A DNA stretch of 64,000 bases from Vibrio sp. YMD68 (GCF_029958905.1 NZ_CP124614.1:868001-932000), one strand, 5' to 3'. Positions 10,936 to 21,966 are shown, numbered from the stretch's first letter. The notes: generated from the letters alone by a model not told the origin. Program-made: numbers and translations.

Positions 10936-11807
10936 TGTCTGTATTAATTAACAAAGACACTAAAGTAATCTGTCAGGGTTTCACTGGCGGTCAAGGTACA
11001 TTCCACTCAGACCAAGCTATCGCATACGGTACGCAAATGGTTGGTGGTGTTTCACCTGGTAAAGGTGGTCAAACTCACCTAGGCCTTCCAGTATTCAATA
11101 CAGTACGCGAAGCAGTAGAAGTCACTGGCGCAACAGCAACCGTTATCTATGTACCAGCACCTTTCTGTAAAGATGCAATCTTAGAAGCGATTGATGCCGG
11201 TATCGAACTGATCGTAACGATCACTGAAGGTATCCCTACAACAGATATGATCGACGTTAAAGTGAAGCTAGAAGAAACTGGCGTTCGTATGATCGGTCCT
11301 AACTGTCCAGGTCTTATCACTCCAGACGAGTGTAAGATTGGTATCATGCCGGGTCATATCCACAAGAAGGGTAAAGTCGGTATCGTATCTCGTTCAGGTA
11401 CTCTGACGTACGAAGCCGTTAAGCAAACAACCGATGAAGGCTTTGGTCAGTCCACATGTGTTGGTATCGGTGGTGACCCTATTCCAGGTTCAAACTTCAT
11501 TGATATCCTAAAACTTTTCCAAGAAGACCCAGAGACGGAAGCAATCGTAATGATTGGTGAGATCGGTGGTACTGCGGAAGAAGAAGCGGCTGAGTTCATT
11601 AAAGCGAACGTAACTAAGCCGGTTGTTTCTTACATCGCGGGTGTTACGGCTCCTCCGGGTAAACGTATGGGCCACGCAGGCGCAATCATCTCTGGCGGTA
11701 AAGGTACGGCTGAAGATAAATTCGCAGCATTAGAAGCAGCAGGCGTTAAGACGGTTAAGTCTCTTGCTGACATCGGTAAAGGCCTACGTGAAATCACGGG
11801 CTGGTAA
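10935..11807 (+). CDS. sucD: Succinyl-CoA synthetase alpha subunit
   Basis: Alpha subunit, 290 residues. It has an N-terminal CoA-binding Rossmann domain ([15 protein letters not shown]) and the [10 protein letters not shown] loop, whose histidine is phosphorylated during catalysis. It shares one base with the sucC stop and is followed by a strong terminator, so it ends the sdh-suc block. Confidence 0.97.
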   Translation: MSVLINKDTKVICQGFTGGQGTFHSDQAIAYGTQMVGGVSPGKGGQTHLGLPVFNTVREAVEVTGATATVIYVPAPFCKDAILEAIDAGIELIVTITEGIPTTDMIDVKVKLEETGVRMIGPNCPGLITPDECKIGIMPGHIHKKGKVGIVSRSGTLTYEAVKQTTDEGFGQSTCVGIGGDPIPGSNFIDILKLFQEDPETEAIVMIGEIGGTAEEEAAEFIKANVTKPVVSYIAGVTAPPGKRMGHAGAIISGGKGTAEDKFAALEAAGVKTVKSLADIGKGLREITGW

Positions 11808-11833
11808 GTTAACTTAGGTTAATAAAAGTAAAT

Positions 11834-11865
11834 AAAAACCGAGTCTTAAGAGACTCGGTTTTTTT
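11834..11865 (+). terminator. Terminator of the sdh-suc operon
   Basis: Perfect 10-bp GC-containing stem (AACCGAGTCT with AGACTCGGTT), 4-base loop and a run of seven T residues directly after the stem. Confidence 0.9.
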
Positions 11866-12019
11866 GTTTCCGTAATCAAATGAATGCCTTAGACAAGAAT
11901 GCCAAGACAACAGGAGCGCTAACTCCAAAACTATCGCAAACTCTAGTGCGATGTAGGTATAGACCATGCCACTAGAGAAACTTGATTTCAAGATCTGGCC
12001 TTACAGAGCCGGACTTATA

Positions 12020-12061
12020 AACCGCATTTATAGAACCGTATTTATAGAACCGTATTTATAA
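12020..12061. repeat. 14-bp tandem repeat, three copies
   Basis: Three consecutive copies of AACCG(C/T)ATTTATAG/A, with a degenerate fourth copy just upstream (12009-12019). The last unit covers the stop codon of the antiporter gene on the minus strand. Confidence 0.75.
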
Positions 12062-13381
12062 AACCATAGCTGCAATCCAACCAAAAATGATCAGGGGGAT
12101 ATTGTAGTGAATAAACGTGGGTACAACGGTTTCCCAAATATGCTCATGCTGCCCATCGGCATTGAGGCCCGACGTTGGTCCTAATGTTGAATCAGAAGCC
12201 GGCGATCCCGCATCACCCAGTGCAGCGGCTGTTCCAACTAAAGCAATGGTCGCCATCGGTGAAAACCCAAACGCAGCGGCTAGAGGAACGTAAATCGTTG
12301 CTAGAATTGGAATGGTTGAGAACGAAGAACCAATACCCAAGGTGACCAATAAGCCGACAACCAACATCAACAGCGCAGCAAGTGGCTTGTTATCACCAAT
12401 GCTGGTTGATAACGCGTCTACAAGGGATTCAACACCGCCAGTTTGCTTCATAACAGCAGCAAAACCAGCCGCAGCAATCATAATAAACCCAATCATCGCC
12501 ATCATGTGAACACCTTTGGTAAAGACATCTTGTGTCTCTTTCCAGGCAATGACACCGCCGAATGTGAAGACCATAAAGCCTGCTAGAGCGCCGATTATCA
12601 TTGAGCCAGTTGACAGTTGTACTGCCAGAGCAACCACAATACCGACACAGGCAACCAAAATACTTTTCTTGTCGATACTCGTTGGCTCTTCATTAATATG
12701 GGTCAGTGTTGTTTCTTTGTATTCACGAGGCTTTCTGTAGCTGAACAACAGAGCAGTCAATAGACCAAATACCATCCCCAAAGCAGGAAGAATCATTGCG
12801 ATAGGCACTTGAGATGCTACGACGCTTTCTAGTCCATTCTCATGCAAGTTTTTAAGCAAAATATTGTTTAGGAAAATACCACCAAAGCCAATCGGCAAAA
12901 TCATGTAGGGAGTGACTAGACCGAAAGTTAGGACACAAGCTACCATTCGACGGTCCATCTTTAATTTTGCAAATACGCCTAGCAGAGGTGGAATTAAAAT
13001 GGGAATAAAGGCGATATGAACTGGGATAACGTTTTGAGAGGACATAGTGACCAAAATCAGCGATGCCAAGACCGCGTATTTCAATCCAGTGGTCGCCGTT
13101 CCGCTCTCTTTGCCGTTGATTCGCTTAATCACATTTTGTGCGAGCAAATCGGTGATGCCTGATTTAGAAATAGCGACAGCAAATGTCCCTAACATGGCAT
13201 AGCTTAATGCGATGGTTGCACCGCCCCCTAAGCCACTCTCAAATGCAGAAACTGCGTCATTTAAACTCATGCCAGACACAAGGCCGCCAACAATAGCACT
13301 GAATGTTAACGCCACAACGACATTCACGCGCATTAAAGCGAGTATCAGCATGATACAGACAGAAATTACAACAGGATTCAT
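12056..13381 (-). CDS. Na+/H+ antiporter (NhaC-like) family membrane protein
   Basis: A 441-residue protein with about eleven hydrophobic helices. It resembles the Na+/H+ antiporter (PF03553-type) proteins common in Vibrio and sometimes annotated as amino-acid permeases. Family-like segments are [16 protein letters not shown] near residue 50 and the helix-loop region [17 protein letters not shown] near residue 390, typical of this ion-transporter superfamily. The transported ion or solute cannot be told from sequence. It is a single-gene unit on the minus strand with a GAGAA ribosome site. The C-terminal codons run into a 14-bp tandem repeat. Confidence 0.8.
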   Translation of the reverse strand: MNPVVISVCIMLILALMRVNVVVALTFSAIVGGLVSGMSLNDAVSAFESGLGGGATIALSYAMLGTFAVAISKSGITDLLAQNVIKRINGKESGTATTGLKYAVLASLILVTMSSQNVIPVHIAFIPILIPPLLGVFAKLKMDRRMVACVLTFGLVTPYMILPIGFGGIFLNNILLKNLHENGLESVVASQVPIAMILPALGMVFGLLTALLFSYRKPREYKETTLTHINEEPTSIDKKSILVACVGIVVALAVQLSTGSMIIGALAGFMVFTFGGVIAWKETQDVFTKGVHMMAMIGFIMIAAAGFAAVMKQTGGVESLVDALSTSIGDNKPLAALLMLVVGLLVTLGIGSSFSTIPILATIYVPLAAAFGFSPMATIALVGTAAALGDAGSPASDSTLGPTSGLNADGQHEHIWETVVPTFIHYNIPLIIFGWIAAMVL

Positions 13382-13410
13382 AGTTTTCTCGGTTAGTTAT
13401 GTTTGTATTT

Positions 13411-13571
13411 ATACCAATCGTACTAAATAACGGCTCACTCTAGCGGGTTAAACAGGCGATAATTGCATTAGAATTTTTGATGGTAGAATAACGACTTATC
13501 GAAAAACTTTGCCTTGTTCTCTCGCGTTTAACCTGCGTTATGTCTGAGCACTTACTTAGTGTGGTTGGTAT
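13411..13571. mobile_element. MITE-like inverted-repeat element
   Basis: About 161 bp bounded by imperfect inverted ends: ATACCAATCGTACTAAATAA on the left against ATACCAACCACACTAAGTAA on the right (reverse complement). The similarity continues inward to GCTCA and GGTTAAAC blocks. It is non-coding. Similar ATACCAA-ended palindromic repeats are scattered in Vibrio genomes. The right end touches the stop codon of rnt. Confidence 0.65.
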
Positions 13572-14218
13572 TAATTGTTGTCGTCAATGAGAGGCCAGCC
13601 GCCAAGCGCTTTCCATTTATTAACGATGCCACAAAAAAGCTCAGCGGTTTTTTCAGTATCGTAACGTGCTGAGTGCGCTTCTTTGTTGTCGAACTCCATC
13701 CCTGCGGTTTTGCAAGCCTTGGCTAGAACGGTCTGACCATAGGCAAGGCCACTTAATGCAGCGGTATCAAATGTGGCAAAAGGATGGAAAGGGACTCTTT
13801 TCAACTTGCTACGTTCACTTGCAGCCATAACGAACTTATGGTCAAAAGTGGCATTATGAGCAACCATAATGGCACGGCTGCACCCCTGGTCTTTTTGCTC
13901 TTTTCGCACAAGTTTATAGATTTCTTTTAATGCGTGCTCTTCACTAACAGCGCCGCGAAGTGGGCTGAATGGGTCTATAATTCCGTTGAATTCCAACGCG
14001 GCTTTTTCTAGGTTTGCACCCTCGAAAGGTTCGATGTGAAAATGAATAGTGGAAGCGGGATGAAGATCACCCTGTTCATCCATTGTTAGCGTAATGGCAC
14101 AAATCTCTAATAATGCATCGGTATCTGAGTTAAAGCCGGCAGTCTCTACATCAATGACGACAGGGAAGTATCCACGAAATCGTTTCTTTAACGTTAGAGT
14201 TTCATTTTCAACAGTCAT
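13571..14218 (-). CDS. rnt: Ribonuclease T
   Basis: 3'-5' exoribonuclease of the DEDD superfamily that trims tRNA and other stable RNA ends. The start is placed at the Met before [19 protein letters not shown], giving 215 residues and matching the family's N-terminus. Exonuclease motifs seen are [11 protein letters not shown] (DxE), [11 protein letters not shown] and [11 protein letters not shown] (HxxxxD). It is divergent from motY, as in other vibrios. The stop codon coincides with the end of an inverted-repeat element. Confidence 0.95.
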   Translation of the reverse strand: MTVENETLTLKKRFRGYFPVVIDVETAGFNSDTDALLEICAITLTMDEQGDLHPASTIHFHIEPFEGANLEKAALEFNGIIDPFSPLRGAVSEEHALKEIYKLVRKEQKDQGCSRAIMVAHNATFDHKFVMAASERSKLKRVPFHPFATFDTAALSGLAYGQTVLAKACKTAGMEFDNKEAHSARYDTEKTAELFCGIVNKWKALGGWPLIDDNN

Positions 14219-14403
14219 AGTTTTTTTAGTCAGATGAACAAGCCGTGCATTATTGCAGATTCCAGCAGAGAGCAAAACCGAAGAATCCAATAATGAAACG
14301 TAATTTATTCGGTTTTATGGCTAGAATTTTGCATTGTAGGGTAAGAGAAGTTGCAGCGGCAAACATTCGCCGTCATCAAGTGGTATCTAAGAGAACAGCA
14401 AAT

Positions 14404-15288
14404 ATGAAGAAGTGGGCCGCGATTAGCGCAGTACTAATAACCAGTCATCTGATTTCTCCAAACGCGGTTGCGTTGGATAAACGTTATGTCGCCACGCCTA
14501 TGCAATCTACATGGCAAATGGTGGCAAATACGCCACTAGAGTGCCGCTTAGTCCACCCAATCCCAAATTATGGTGACGCTGAATTTTCATCTCGGGCGAG
14601 TAAAAAAATCATCTTAGATTTTGAACTTAAGATGCGCAGGCCGATGGGGGAAACGCGGAATGTTAGCTTAGTGTCGCTACCACCTGCATGGCGCCCTGGT
14701 GAAAATGCGGAACGTATTACAAGCATAAAGTTTTTCAAACAATTTGACGGCTATATTGGCGGACAGACCGCTTGGGGAATTCTCGGTGAGCTTGAAAAAG
14801 GCCGCTATCCTACATTCAGCTATCAAGATTGGCAAAGTCGGGATCAAAGAATTGAAGTCGCTCTTTCGTCGGTCTTGTTCCAGCAGAAGTACAATGTTTT
14901 CAGTGATTGCATTGCTAATCTGCTTCCCTATAGCTTCGAAGATATCGCGTTTACTATTTTGCATTATGATCGAAGCAGTGTGGAGCTCAATAAGGCATCT
15001 CAAAAGCGTTTAGCCCAAATTGCTGAGTATATTAGGCACAATCAAGATATCGATTTGGTATTGGTTTCGACGTATACAGATTCGGTTGATACCCGAAGTG
15101 TGTCTCAAAATCTATCAGAGCAGCGGGCGGAAGTTTTACGCGGATATTTCCAATCGTTGGGGTTACCCGAGGATAGAATTCAAATTCAAGGCTATGGTAA
15201 ACGCCGCCCTGTTTCAGATAATTCATCTCCGATAGGTAAAGACAAAAACCGTCGTGTCGTTATTTCACTAGGCCGTACACAGGTTTAA
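14404..15288 (+). CDS. motY: Sodium-driven flagellar motor protein MotY
   Basis: T-ring component of the Na+-driven polar flagellar motor that helps anchor the PomA/PomB stator. The start at [14 protein letters not shown] gives 294 residues with a signal peptide (cleavage likely after NAVA), matching the known Vibrio MotY length. The N-terminal domain is MotY-specific. The C-terminal half (about 170-290) is an OmpA-like peptidoglycan-binding domain with [19 protein letters not shown] and GYGKRRPV. The divergent rnt neighbour agrees with published Vibrio organisation. I did not find a convincing flagellar sigma-28 promoter. Confidence 0.93.
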   Translation: MKKWAAISAVLITSHLISPNAVALDKRYVATPMQSTWQMVANTPLECRLVHPIPNYGDAEFSSRASKKIILDFELKMRRPMGETRNVSLVSLPPAWRPGENAERITSIKFFKQFDGYIGGQTAWGILGELEKGRYPTFSYQDWQSRDQRIEVALSSVLFQQKYNVFSDCIANLLPYSFEDIAFTILHYDRSSVELNKASQKRLAQIAEYIRHNQDIDLVLVSTYTDSVDTRSVSQNLSEQRAEVLRGYFQSLGLPEDRIQIQGYGKRRPVSDNSSPIGKDKNRRVVISLGRTQV

Positions 15289-15308
15289 ACACGGCGTTAA
15301 ACTGGCCG

Positions 15309-15746
15309 TTAGTTTAACTGAAACATAGAAATCAGATTGCAGTTTGTTGCGCTGTCTAGGTGACTGACTTGTTTGGCAATGTATGGGTTAGGGTGACGTT
15401 TTAAGAACTCAATCAAGGCCTTTTTACAGCAACCTAGGGAGTCGATATAAGAATCGCACTGGCTATTTGCGCATTGTGGAATGAGAGACAGCACTTTTTC
15501 TGAAGCGAGCTGCAAGTATTTCAGCTCATATCGCTCATCTCCCACAGAGCGCCAGAAACTGGCCATATTGTGGCAAGAGATAACAGAAACGATCAATCGA
15601 TCTTCTATTTGAATTTCTTCTTCATGAGTCAGCTGTTCACTGATGGTGAGCGCCTGTTGGTAGTGTAATATACTTCTCAGATGGTCACTTTCCTGCATCG
15701 CAACGTCCGCGAGTAACGTATGTTTTTCCCACTCTGTAACCGTCAT
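15309..15746 (-). CDS. DUF2753-type conserved Vibrio protein
   Basis: A 145-residue soluble, helical protein starting MTVTEWEKHTLLADVAMQ, with a TPR-like first half (ALTISEQLTHEEE) and a cysteine-containing C-terminal part (CANSQCDSYIDSLGCCKKAL). I recognise it as a DUF2753-like protein found mostly in vibrios; no biochemical role is known to me. A strong Fur-type box about 55 bases upstream suggests iron-responsive expression. Confidence 0.7.
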   Translation of the reverse strand: MTVTEWEKHTLLADVAMQESDHLRSILHYQQALTISEQLTHEEEIQIEDRLIVSVISCHNMASFWRSVGDERYELKYLQLASEKVLSLIPQCANSQCDSYIDSLGCCKKALIEFLKRHPNPYIAKQVSHLDSATNCNLISMFQLN

Positions 15747-15800
15747 AGATAACCCTCTGAGCGACTTGATAGAACAAATCTGATGTAATGATACAACAAA

Positions 15801-15824
15801 TGATAATGAGAGTTATTATTATCA
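15801..15824 (-). promoter_or_regulatory. Fur box upstream of the DUF2753-type gene
   Basis: TGATAAT at 15801-15807 and ATTATCA at 15818-15824 form an inverted pair matching the Fur 7-1-7 half-sites, though the halves are separated by more than the usual single base and extra ATTATT repeats overlap. It lies upstream of the minus-strand gene ending at 15309. Confidence 0.55.
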
Positions 15825-15832
15825 CTGAATGT

Positions 15833-15860
15833 TAAAAAAGGCAACGCTTGGTTGCCTTAA
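15833..15860 (-). terminator. Terminator after gloA
   Basis: Read on the minus strand: AAGGCAAC stem, 5-base loop, GTTGCCTT, then TTTT. It ends the rsx-nth-gloA transcript. Confidence 0.75.
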
Positions 15861-15882
15861 TGCGAACAAGTCTCAAAAAGTA

Positions 15883-16296
15883 TTAACCTAGCCCAACTGA
15901 AGCTTGTTTATTCTGGATCAGTTCAATCATGTAACCGTCAGGATCTTTTACGAAGGCGATCTCGGTAGTCCCGCCTTTGACAGGGCCAGCTTCACGAGTA
16001 ACGACACCACCGGCAGCCTTGATGGCATCACAAGTGGTATAAACGTTTTCAACCCCAATGGCGATATGACCAAATGCGTTACCAAGGTCGTACTCTTTTG
16101 TTCCCCAGTTGTACGTTAACTCAATAACGGACCCTTGGGATTCATCGCCAAAGCCTAAGAATGCGAGTGTGTATTCGTACTCTTTATTCTCATTCGTTCG
16201 GAGCAGGTTCATGCCCATGACTTTTGTATAGAACTCAATAGATTTATCTAAATCTCCGACACGTAGCATCGTGTGAAGAATTCTTCCGTTTGACAT
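15883..16296 (-). CDS. gloA: Lactoylglutathione lyase (glyoxalase I)
   Basis: Isomerises the methylglyoxal-glutathione hemithioacetal to S-lactoylglutathione. 137 residues with the vicinal-oxygen-chelate fold: [26 protein letters not shown], and HIAIGVENV, which supply the metal ligands His/Glu/His/Glu (the last in the [10 protein letters not shown] segment). It lies 9 bases after nth and probably shares its transcript. Confidence 0.96.
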   Translation of the reverse strand: MSNGRILHTMLRVGDLDKSIEFYTKVMGMNLLRTNENKEYEYTLAFLGFGDESQGSVIELTYNWGTKEYDLGNAFGHIAIGVENVYTTCDAIKAAGGVVTREAGPVKGGTTEIAFVKDPDGYMIELIQNKQASVGLG

Positions 16297-16305
16297 TATG
16301 GACTC

Positions 16306-16947
16306 CTAGCTTTCTGGGTAAATTTTATCTTTAAATTCGCATAAGTCTTCAATGATACAGCTTCCACAACGAGGCTTACGGGCAACGCAAGTATATCGAC
16401 CGTGAAGTATTAGCCAGTGGTGAACATCGAGCTTAAATTCTTTGGGTATTACTTTAATGAGTTTTTCTTCAACATCATCAACGGTTTTCCCCATCGCCAA
16501 CTTGGTTCGATTGGAAACCCGATAAATATGAGTATCCACAGCAATGGTTGGCCAACCGAACGCGGTATTAAGAACCACATTCGCGGTTTTTCTTCCAACC
16601 CCGGGTAATGCTTCTAATGCTTCTCGGCTTTCAGGAACTTCCCCTTGATGAAGATCGAGTAACATTCGACAAGTCTTGATGACGTTCTCTGCTTTTGAGT
16701 TAAATAACCCTATGGTTTTGATGTACTCTTTGACACCATCGACACCCAGATCAAATATCCCCTGCGGTGTATTTGCCACGGGGTAGAGCTTGTCTGTAGC
16801 TTTATTGACACTGACGTCTGTTGCTTGAGCCGATAGAAGAACAGCGATCAAGAGTTCAAACGGGCTACTCCAGTTGAGTTCCGTTTGAGGGTTTGGATTA
16901 TCGTCTCTAAGACGTTTTAAGATTTCGACACGCTTTATGTTATTCAT
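16306..16947 (-). CDS. nth: Endonuclease III
   Basis: Base-excision repair DNA glycosylase/AP lyase for oxidised pyrimidines. The start at MNNIKRVEIL gives 213 residues. It has the helix-hairpin-helix LPGVGRKTANVVLN with the catalytic lysine, the catalytic aspartate in the AVDTHIYRVSNR segment, and a C-terminal [4Fe-4S] cluster CVARKPRCGSCIIEDLC. It follows rsxE by 26 bases, the same rsxE-nth linkage as in E. coli. Confidence 0.96.
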   Translation of the reverse strand: MNNIKRVEILKRLRDDNPNPQTELNWSSPFELLIAVLLSAQATDVSVNKATDKLYPVANTPQGIFDLGVDGVKEYIKTIGLFNSKAENVIKTCRMLLDLHQGEVPESREALEALPGVGRKTANVVLNTAFGWPTIAVDTHIYRVSNRTKLAMGKTVDDVEEKLIKVIPKEFKLDVHHWLILHGRYTCVARKPRCGSCIIEDLCEFKDKIYPES

Positions 16948-16973
16948 TATTATTTTCACTTACATGAAAGCGT

Positions 16974-17663
16974 CTAGTTTGTCACTCTAGCGCGCTCAAT
17001 GGTTTGTTTTTTCTCAGTTGGCTGACGAGACTTTATCTGAGAGTCGATGACATTTTTTATCGCAATAATAAATCCCACACCGATAAACGCACCCGGAGGA
17101 AGAAGCGCCAATAGAAAGCTATTATCAAACTGAAAAACTTCGATTCTCAAGGATTGGGCCCAAGAGCCTAGCAGGAGTTCAGCACCATCAAATAAGGTGC
17201 CGTTTCCCAGTAGCTCTCGCATGGCTCCAAGCAATACCAGTACAGCGGTCATACCAACACCCATCCAAAAACCATCGAGTGCCGAAGGTAACACTGGATT
17301 TTTTGATGCGAACGCTTCTGCTCGTCCAATGATGACGCAATTGGTGACAATCAGTGGGATAAATATCCCTAATGATAAATACAGCCCATAGGTATAGGCA
17401 TTCATTAGTAGCTGAACGCAGGTAACGACAGACGCAATGATCATGACAAAAACTGGGATTCGAACTTCTTTCGGCACGTAATCTCTCACCAAAGAGACCG
17501 CCACATTTGAGCAAACCAGTACGATAAGTGTAGCAATACCCAGCCCCAAAGCGTTGGTCACTGTTGATGATACTGCGAGTAGAGGACATAGCCCAAGTAA
17601 CTGAACCAGTGCCGGGTTGTTGTCCCACAGCCCATTTTTTAATAGCGTTTTATTATCATTCAT
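16974..17663 (-). CDS. rsxE: Electron transport complex subunit RsxE/RnfE
   Basis: Integral membrane subunit of the Rnf/Rsx ferredoxin-NAD oxidoreductase complex. The start at [11 protein letters not shown] gives 229 residues and overlaps the rsxG end by 8 bases; a longer start four codons upstream is less likely. Six hydrophobic helices and the NrtS-unrelated NqrD/RnfE motif [11 protein letters not shown] are visible. The C-terminus is charged. Confidence 0.94.
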   Translation of the reverse strand: MNDNKTLLKNGLWDNNPALVQLLGLCPLLAVSSTVTNALGLGIATLIVLVCSNVAVSLVRDYVPKEVRIPVFVMIIASVVTCVQLLMNAYTYGLYLSLGIFIPLIVTNCVIIGRAEAFASKNPVLPSALDGFWMGVGMTAVLVLLGAMRELLGNGTLFDGAELLLGSWAQSLRIEVFQFDNSFLLALLPPGAFIGVGFIIAIKNVIDSQIKSRQPTEKKQTIERARVTN

Positions 17664-18291
17664 TTGAACCCCCACAATTAAACGATTGACTCGTTAGTTG
17701 GTCACGATTCTCATTAACAAAGCTCACTGCACGTTTGACGGCTCCAACGACCGCTCTTGGTGTAATGGTCGCACCGGTGAACTGGTCAAACTGCCCGCCA
17801 TCTTTACGTACCTTCCATGAATCTTGGTTGGTATCCGTCACTGATTTACCAATGAACCCTAGAATCCAATCGCTGACTCTTAGGTCGATTTTGTCGCCAA
17901 GTCCCGGTGTTTCCTGATGCGATAAGACGCGCGTGCCGGTAACGTTACCCTGCTGATCGATACCAACGATGAGTTTTATGGCTCCGTTATACCCGTCAGG
18001 AGCAATGGCCTCAATAGCGACCGCGCTTGGCTGACCATCGAGTGTCGCAAAATAAGCAGGCATAGATTCGTCGGTCCCTAGTGCTAAGTCTGAGACTAAG
18101 GTACACGATTGATATAAATCATTGTCATGAAGCTCTTTGGGAATGACTTGATTAAGAATAGACAAGAGCTGGGCTTTCTCTTGGCGTTGGATTTGATCTT
18201 TGGTTAAATGATGGGTGATCGCGACAAGCCCTGTCGTCGCGCAAGCAAAGATCGCCAATGTGAGTCCATTTTTACGAATAGCGGCTAACAT
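17656..18291 (-). CDS. rsxG: Electron transport complex subunit RsxG/RnfG
   Basis: Periplasm-facing flavoprotein subunit, 211 residues with one N-terminal membrane anchor ([18 protein letters not shown]). The segment [12 protein letters not shown] contains the TGAT(I)T motif in which a threonine carries covalent FMN. It lies 8 bases after rsxD and overlaps rsxE. Confidence 0.94.
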   Translation of the reverse strand: MLAAIRKNGLTLAIFACATTGLVAITHHLTKDQIQRQEKAQLLSILNQVIPKELHDNDLYQSCTLVSDLALGTDESMPAYFATLDGQPSAVAIEAIAPDGYNGAIKLIVGIDQQGNVTGTRVLSHQETPGLGDKIDLRVSDWILGFIGKSVTDTNQDSWKVRKDGGQFDQFTGATITPRAVVGAVKRAVSFVNENRDQLTSQSFNCGGSNE

Positions 18292-18299
18292 AACAGTCC

Positions 18300-19346
18300 T
18301 TAATGCCCATAAGTGCGTGGTTTGGTGTAATAGTCAATCATTGGTACACACATGTTGGCTAACAGCACAGCAAATGCAACACCATCGGGGAAGCCTCCCC
18401 AGCTTCGAATAACAAAGACTAAGAACCCAATGAAGGCACCAAAAATAAGGCGTCCTTTGACGGTCGTTGAAGCCGATACAGGGTCAGTTGCGATGAAGAA
18501 AGCCCCAAGCATTGTCGCACCGGAGAATAGGTGCAATAGAGGCGTCGCGGTTTCAGCGGGTGTGACGATAGAAAAAATACTGCTCGTCACCACTAGACTG
18601 GCTAGAAACGCGACTGGAATATGCCAATTTATGATTCTGAGTTTAATCAGCAATAGACCGCCAGCCAAATAGGCGAGGTTTATCCACTCCCATCCTACGC
18701 CTGCAAAACCACTAAATTGACTTTGCTTCATGATTTCAGAAGCGGTACTTCCAGAGTGCAGTCCGGTTTTGAACGCATCTAACGGTGTCGCCATTGTGAC
18801 GCCATCTATACCCGTTCGAATCTGCGCAAGAGACAAACCTTCATGATTAAACCCACTGAAAATCAGAGAAAATGCATCAATAAAGTAAACAGGATCTTGA
18901 CTCAGTTGTACAGGGGTCACCCAAGATGTCATCTGTACAGGGAACGAAATCAGCAAGACGACGTATGCCACCATTGCTGGATTAAAGATGTTTTGACCAA
19001 TACCACCGTATAAATGCTTGGCAATAACAATCGCAAAAATCAACCCAATGACGATGACCCACCATGGGGAATAAGGGGGAATAGCAATAGCCAATAGCCA
19101 TGCTGTGACAGGCGCACTGTAATCCCGCAGTGCAGACAATGGGTGCCGCTTGCGTATTAATAAGATGGCACCTTCGAGTAGAACAGCAATAAATAGAGCC
19201 ATTATTAACTGTATCAATGTCCCCCAGCCAAAGAAGTAACTTTGCGCGACAAGCCCAGGTAATGCTGCAATCATCACCCACTTCATTAGATCTGAGGTGC
19301 TCTTTTTATTGTGAGCGTGCGGTGAACTGGCGATAAAAAAAGCCAC
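18300..19346 (-). CDS. rsxD: Electron transport complex subunit RsxD/RnfD
   Basis: Polytopic membrane subunit of the Rnf/Rsx complex, 348 residues. Thr187 in [10 protein letters not shown] matches the residue reported to bind FMN covalently in Vibrio cholerae Rnf[17 protein letters not shown] is a conserved NqrB/RnfD segment. It overlaps the rsxC stop by one base. Confidence 0.95.
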   Translation of the reverse strand: MAFFIASSPHAHNKKSTSDLMKWVMIAALPGLVAQSYFFGWGTLIQLIMALFIAVLLEGAILLIRKRHPLSALRDYSAPVTAWLLAIAIPPYSPWWVIVIGLIFAIVIAKHLYGGIGQNIFNPAMVAYVVLLISFPVQMTSWVTPVQLSQDPVYFIDAFSLIFSGFNHEGLSLAQIRTGIDGVTMATPLDAFKTGLHSGSTASEIMKQSQFSGFAGVGWEWINLAYLAGGLLLIKLRIINWHIPVAFLASLVVTSSIFSIVTPAETATPLLHLFSGATMLGAFFIATDPVSASTTVKGRLIFGAFIGFLVFVIRSWGGFPDGVAFAVLLANMCVPMIDYYTKPRTYGH

Positions 19347-21964
19347 TAGCCTTTCTCCTCATTATTATTGGGTTGATTGGAGAGCTGTTCTTTTTGTGCT
19401 TTTCGCGCTTTGGCTCTTGCGATAGCGGCGGCCACAGCAGCCTTCTTCGGATCGGCTTCCGTTGGTTCGGCTGATGGCGTTCCTTGAGCTTGAGTTTGAG
19501 CTTGATCTTCTGACTCAGAAGTTGGTGGCACTTCGGCTTGTTGTGCTTTACGCGCTTTGGCTCTTGCGATAGCGGCGGCCACAGCAGCCTTCTTCGGATC
19601 GGCTTCCGTTGGTTCGGCGGATGGCGTTCCTTGAGCTTGAGTTTGAGTTTGAGTTTGAGCTTGAGCTTCTGACTCAGGCGTTGATGGGACTTCGGCTTGT
19701 TGTGCTTTACGCGCTTTGGCTCTTGCGATAGCGGCGGCCACAGCGGCCACAGCGGCCTTCTTCGGATCGGCTTCCGTTGGTTCGGCTGATGGTGTTCCTT
19801 GAGCTTGAGTTTGAGCTTGAGGTTTTGGCTCAGGCGTTGATGGAACTTCGGCTTGTTGTGCTTTACGCGCTTTGGCTCTTGCGATAGCGGCGGCCACAGC
19901 GGCCTTCTTCGGATCGGCTTCCGTCGGTTCGGCGGATGGCGTTCCTTGAGCTTGAGTTTGAGCTTGAGCTTCTGACTCAGAAGTTGGTGGCACTTCGGCT
20001 TGTTGGGCTTTACGCGCTTTGGCTCTTGCGATAGCGGCGGCCACAGCAGCCTTCTTCTGATTGGCTTCCGTTGGTTCGGCGGATGGCGTTCCTTGAGCTT
20101 GAGTTTGAGCTTGAGCTTCTGACTCAGAAGTTGGTGGCACTTCGGCTTGTTGTGCTTTACGCGCTTTGGCTCTCTCGATAGCCGCAGCGACAGCCGCTTT
20201 TTTCGGATCGGTTTCTGTCTGCGTGGGTTGCTGATCTGAAGTGTGCTCTAACGCTTTTCTTTCACGAGCGAGTTTCTTACGTTCCGCTCTAAGACGGCTC
20301 ATTTCGGTGTTGTCGGGTTCGCTAGATTTCTGCGCTTCAGCTTGTTTTGCTTTCGCTCGTGCAATGGCAGCGGCGACGGCGGGCTTAACGACTTTTTCGG
20401 CACCCGGCTGATCGGTTTGCGTTTGTTCTTTTTGCGCTTTTACTCGAGCAATAGCCGCAGCTATCGCATCGTCACCGCCTGATTTTTTCATTTCGCTTCG
20501 ACGGCTATCCGCGGCTTTCTTAAACTTGTTTTCTCGCTCAGCTTTTGCTCTTTCTAAGCGTTCTTTTCTTTCTTCGAATCGCTGACGTGCTCGTTCCGCA
20601 GCCTGAGCTTCTTCTTTTCTGGTTTTTATTTCGGCTTTGGCTTGACGGTAGTATTGAACGAGAGGTATTTCACTCGGGCAAACATAAGCGCAAGCACCAC
20701 ATTCGATACAATCTTTCAGGTTAAGCTCGGTACACTTATCGTATTCCTCTGCCTTGGCATGCCATTGCAATTGTTGAGGAAGCAGAGCTGAAGGGCATAC
20801 TTCGGCACATTGCCCGCAACGAATGCATTCCATCTCATACTGGCTGTGAGGTAATTCTCTCGTACCCGGGGCCAGAATACAGTTACTGGTTTTAGTGATA
20901 GGCACCAAGGCGCTGGGTAACGTAAACCCCATCATTGGGCCACCCATGATAAGACGCGGTGCTTTTTTTGCCGCTTTATAGCCAAACTGCTGAAGTAGAG
21001 ACTCAATCGGAGTGCCAATTAAGGCCCAAACGTTTCTTGGTTGTGAGAATTGATTACCCGTTAACGTAACGATTCTTTGGATCAGAGGCTCGCCATCACA
21101 CACGGCTCGCTTGATCGCATACATCGAAGCGACGTTTTGCACCAGCATTCCGATATCGGCTGGAATGCCATTGTTAGGCACTTCTTGATTGGTCAGCAAT
21201 TTAATCAGCTGTTTTTCGCCACCAGAAGGGAATTTGGTGGGAATGACTCGAATGACAATATCTTTATCTTTCGCTGCATGTTGAATCGCTTGAATCGCTT
21301 CTGGCTTATTATCTTCAATGGCGATGATGGTGAGCTTTGGCTTGAGTATGTGCTCAACAATCTCAATGCCAGTAATAATCTCTTCTGCGTAATGGCGCAT
21401 TAGAACATCATCTGCGGTGATGTACGGCTCACATTCAGCGGCGTTGATGATCAGAAAATCGGTCTTGGATAGCCCAGACTGTATTTTCTTTGCGGTCGGA
21501 AAACCTGCGCCACCCATCCCAGATATTCCTGCAAGGCGAATATGTTCAAGGAGAGTTTCAGAAGAGGCGCTTTGGAACTCCTCGATGCTGTTTTTTTCTA
21601 TCCATTGTTCTTGACCATCCGGTGAAATCACAATGCATGGCTCACTGAGCCCTGATGGATGGTTCGTTATTCTTGGTTCAATAGCGGTAATGACACCCGA
21701 AGTCGGAGAATGAATAGGAAGCATCATGGTTGTGTTGTATTTGGTTAATGCTTGGCCTTTCAATACCGTGTCGCCACTTTTGACGATGAGATCACCCGGC
21801 TTGCCAATATGCTGTTTAATGGGCAGCACAATCTCTTGTGGAACGTCGGCGTTTACCGGAACGCTCTGATTAGATTGGTTTTTGTTTTCTTTTGGATGTA
21901 TACCGCCGTGGAATTGCCACAATGAGCCGGTTTTTATCTGTTCGATTAATGAAAGTGTGCTCAT
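19346..21964 (-). CDS. rsxC: Electron transport complex subunit RsxC/RnfC with repeat tail
   Basis: Peripheral NADH/FMN and iron-sulfur subunit of the Rnf/Rsx complex, 872 residues. The N-terminal part has the GGIHPKENK and [20 protein letters not shown] nucleotide-binding regions, then two [4Fe-4S] motifs ([12 protein letters not shown] and [12 protein letters not shown]) near residues 380-430. The rest is a charged coiled region and a long Ala/Gln/Lys-rich tail. That tail holds about five complete 49-56-residue units plus a sixth partial, each containing [18 protein letters not shown] and a Pro/Thr/Glu linker. RsxC tails are known to vary in length, but this one is large and internally very similar. 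Confidence 0.95.
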   Translation of the reverse strand: MSTLSLIEQIKTGSLWQFHGGIHPKENKNQSNQSVPVNADVPQEIVLPIKQHIGKPGDLIVKSGDTVLKGQALTKYNTTMMLPIHSPTSGVITAIEPRITNHPSGLSEPCIVISPDGQEQWIEKNSIEEFQSASSETLLEHIRLAGISGMGGAGFPTAKKIQSGLSKTDFLIINAAECEPYITADDVLMRHYAEEIITGIEIVEHILKPKLTIIAIEDNKPEAIQAIQHAAKDKDIVIRVIPTKFPSGGEKQLIKLLTNQEVPNNGIPADIGMLVQNVASMYAIKRAVCDGEPLIQRIVTLTGNQFSQPRNVWALIGTPIESLLQQFGYKAAKKAPRLIMGGPMMGFTLPSALVPITKTSNCILAPGTRELPHSQYEMECIRCGQCAEVCPSALLPQQLQWHAKAEEYDKCTELNLKDCIECGACAYVCPSEIPLVQYYRQAKAEIKTRKEEAQAAERARQRFEERKERLERAKAERENKFKKAADSRRSEMKKSGGDDAIAAAIARVKAQKEQTQTDQPGAEKVVKPAVAAAIARAKAKQAEAQKSSEPDNTEMSRLRAERKKLARERKALEHTSDQQPTQTETDPKKAAVAAAIERAKARKAQQAEVPPTSESEAQAQTQAQGTPSAEPTEANQKKAAVAAAIARAKARKAQQAEVPPTSESEAQAQTQAQGTPSAEPTEADPKKAAVAAAIARAKARKAQQAEVPSTPEPKPQAQTQAQGTPSAEPTEADPKKAAVAAVAAAIARAKARKAQQAEVPSTPESEAQAQTQTQTQAQGTPSAEPTEADPKKAAVAAAIARAKARKAQQAEVPPTSESEDQAQTQAQGTPSAEPTEADPKKAAVAAAIARAKARKAQKEQLSNQPNNNEEKG
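19382..20213 (-). repeat. Tandem ~147-bp coding repeats in rsxC
   Basis: Five nearly identical in-frame units of about 147 bp plus a partial sixth encode the RsxC tail. One unit carries a 3-residue AVA insertion and a 4-residue TQTQ insertion, so smaller nested repeats also vary. The near-identity at DNA level suggests recent expansion and possible length variation between strains. Confidence 0.9.
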
Positions 21965-21966
21965 AT

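Noticed and set aside
19382..20213. Regular repeats that could suggest a CRISPR array
   Set aside because: The units are about 147 bp, in frame, and encode a continuous protein tail, with no unique 30-40-bp spacers.
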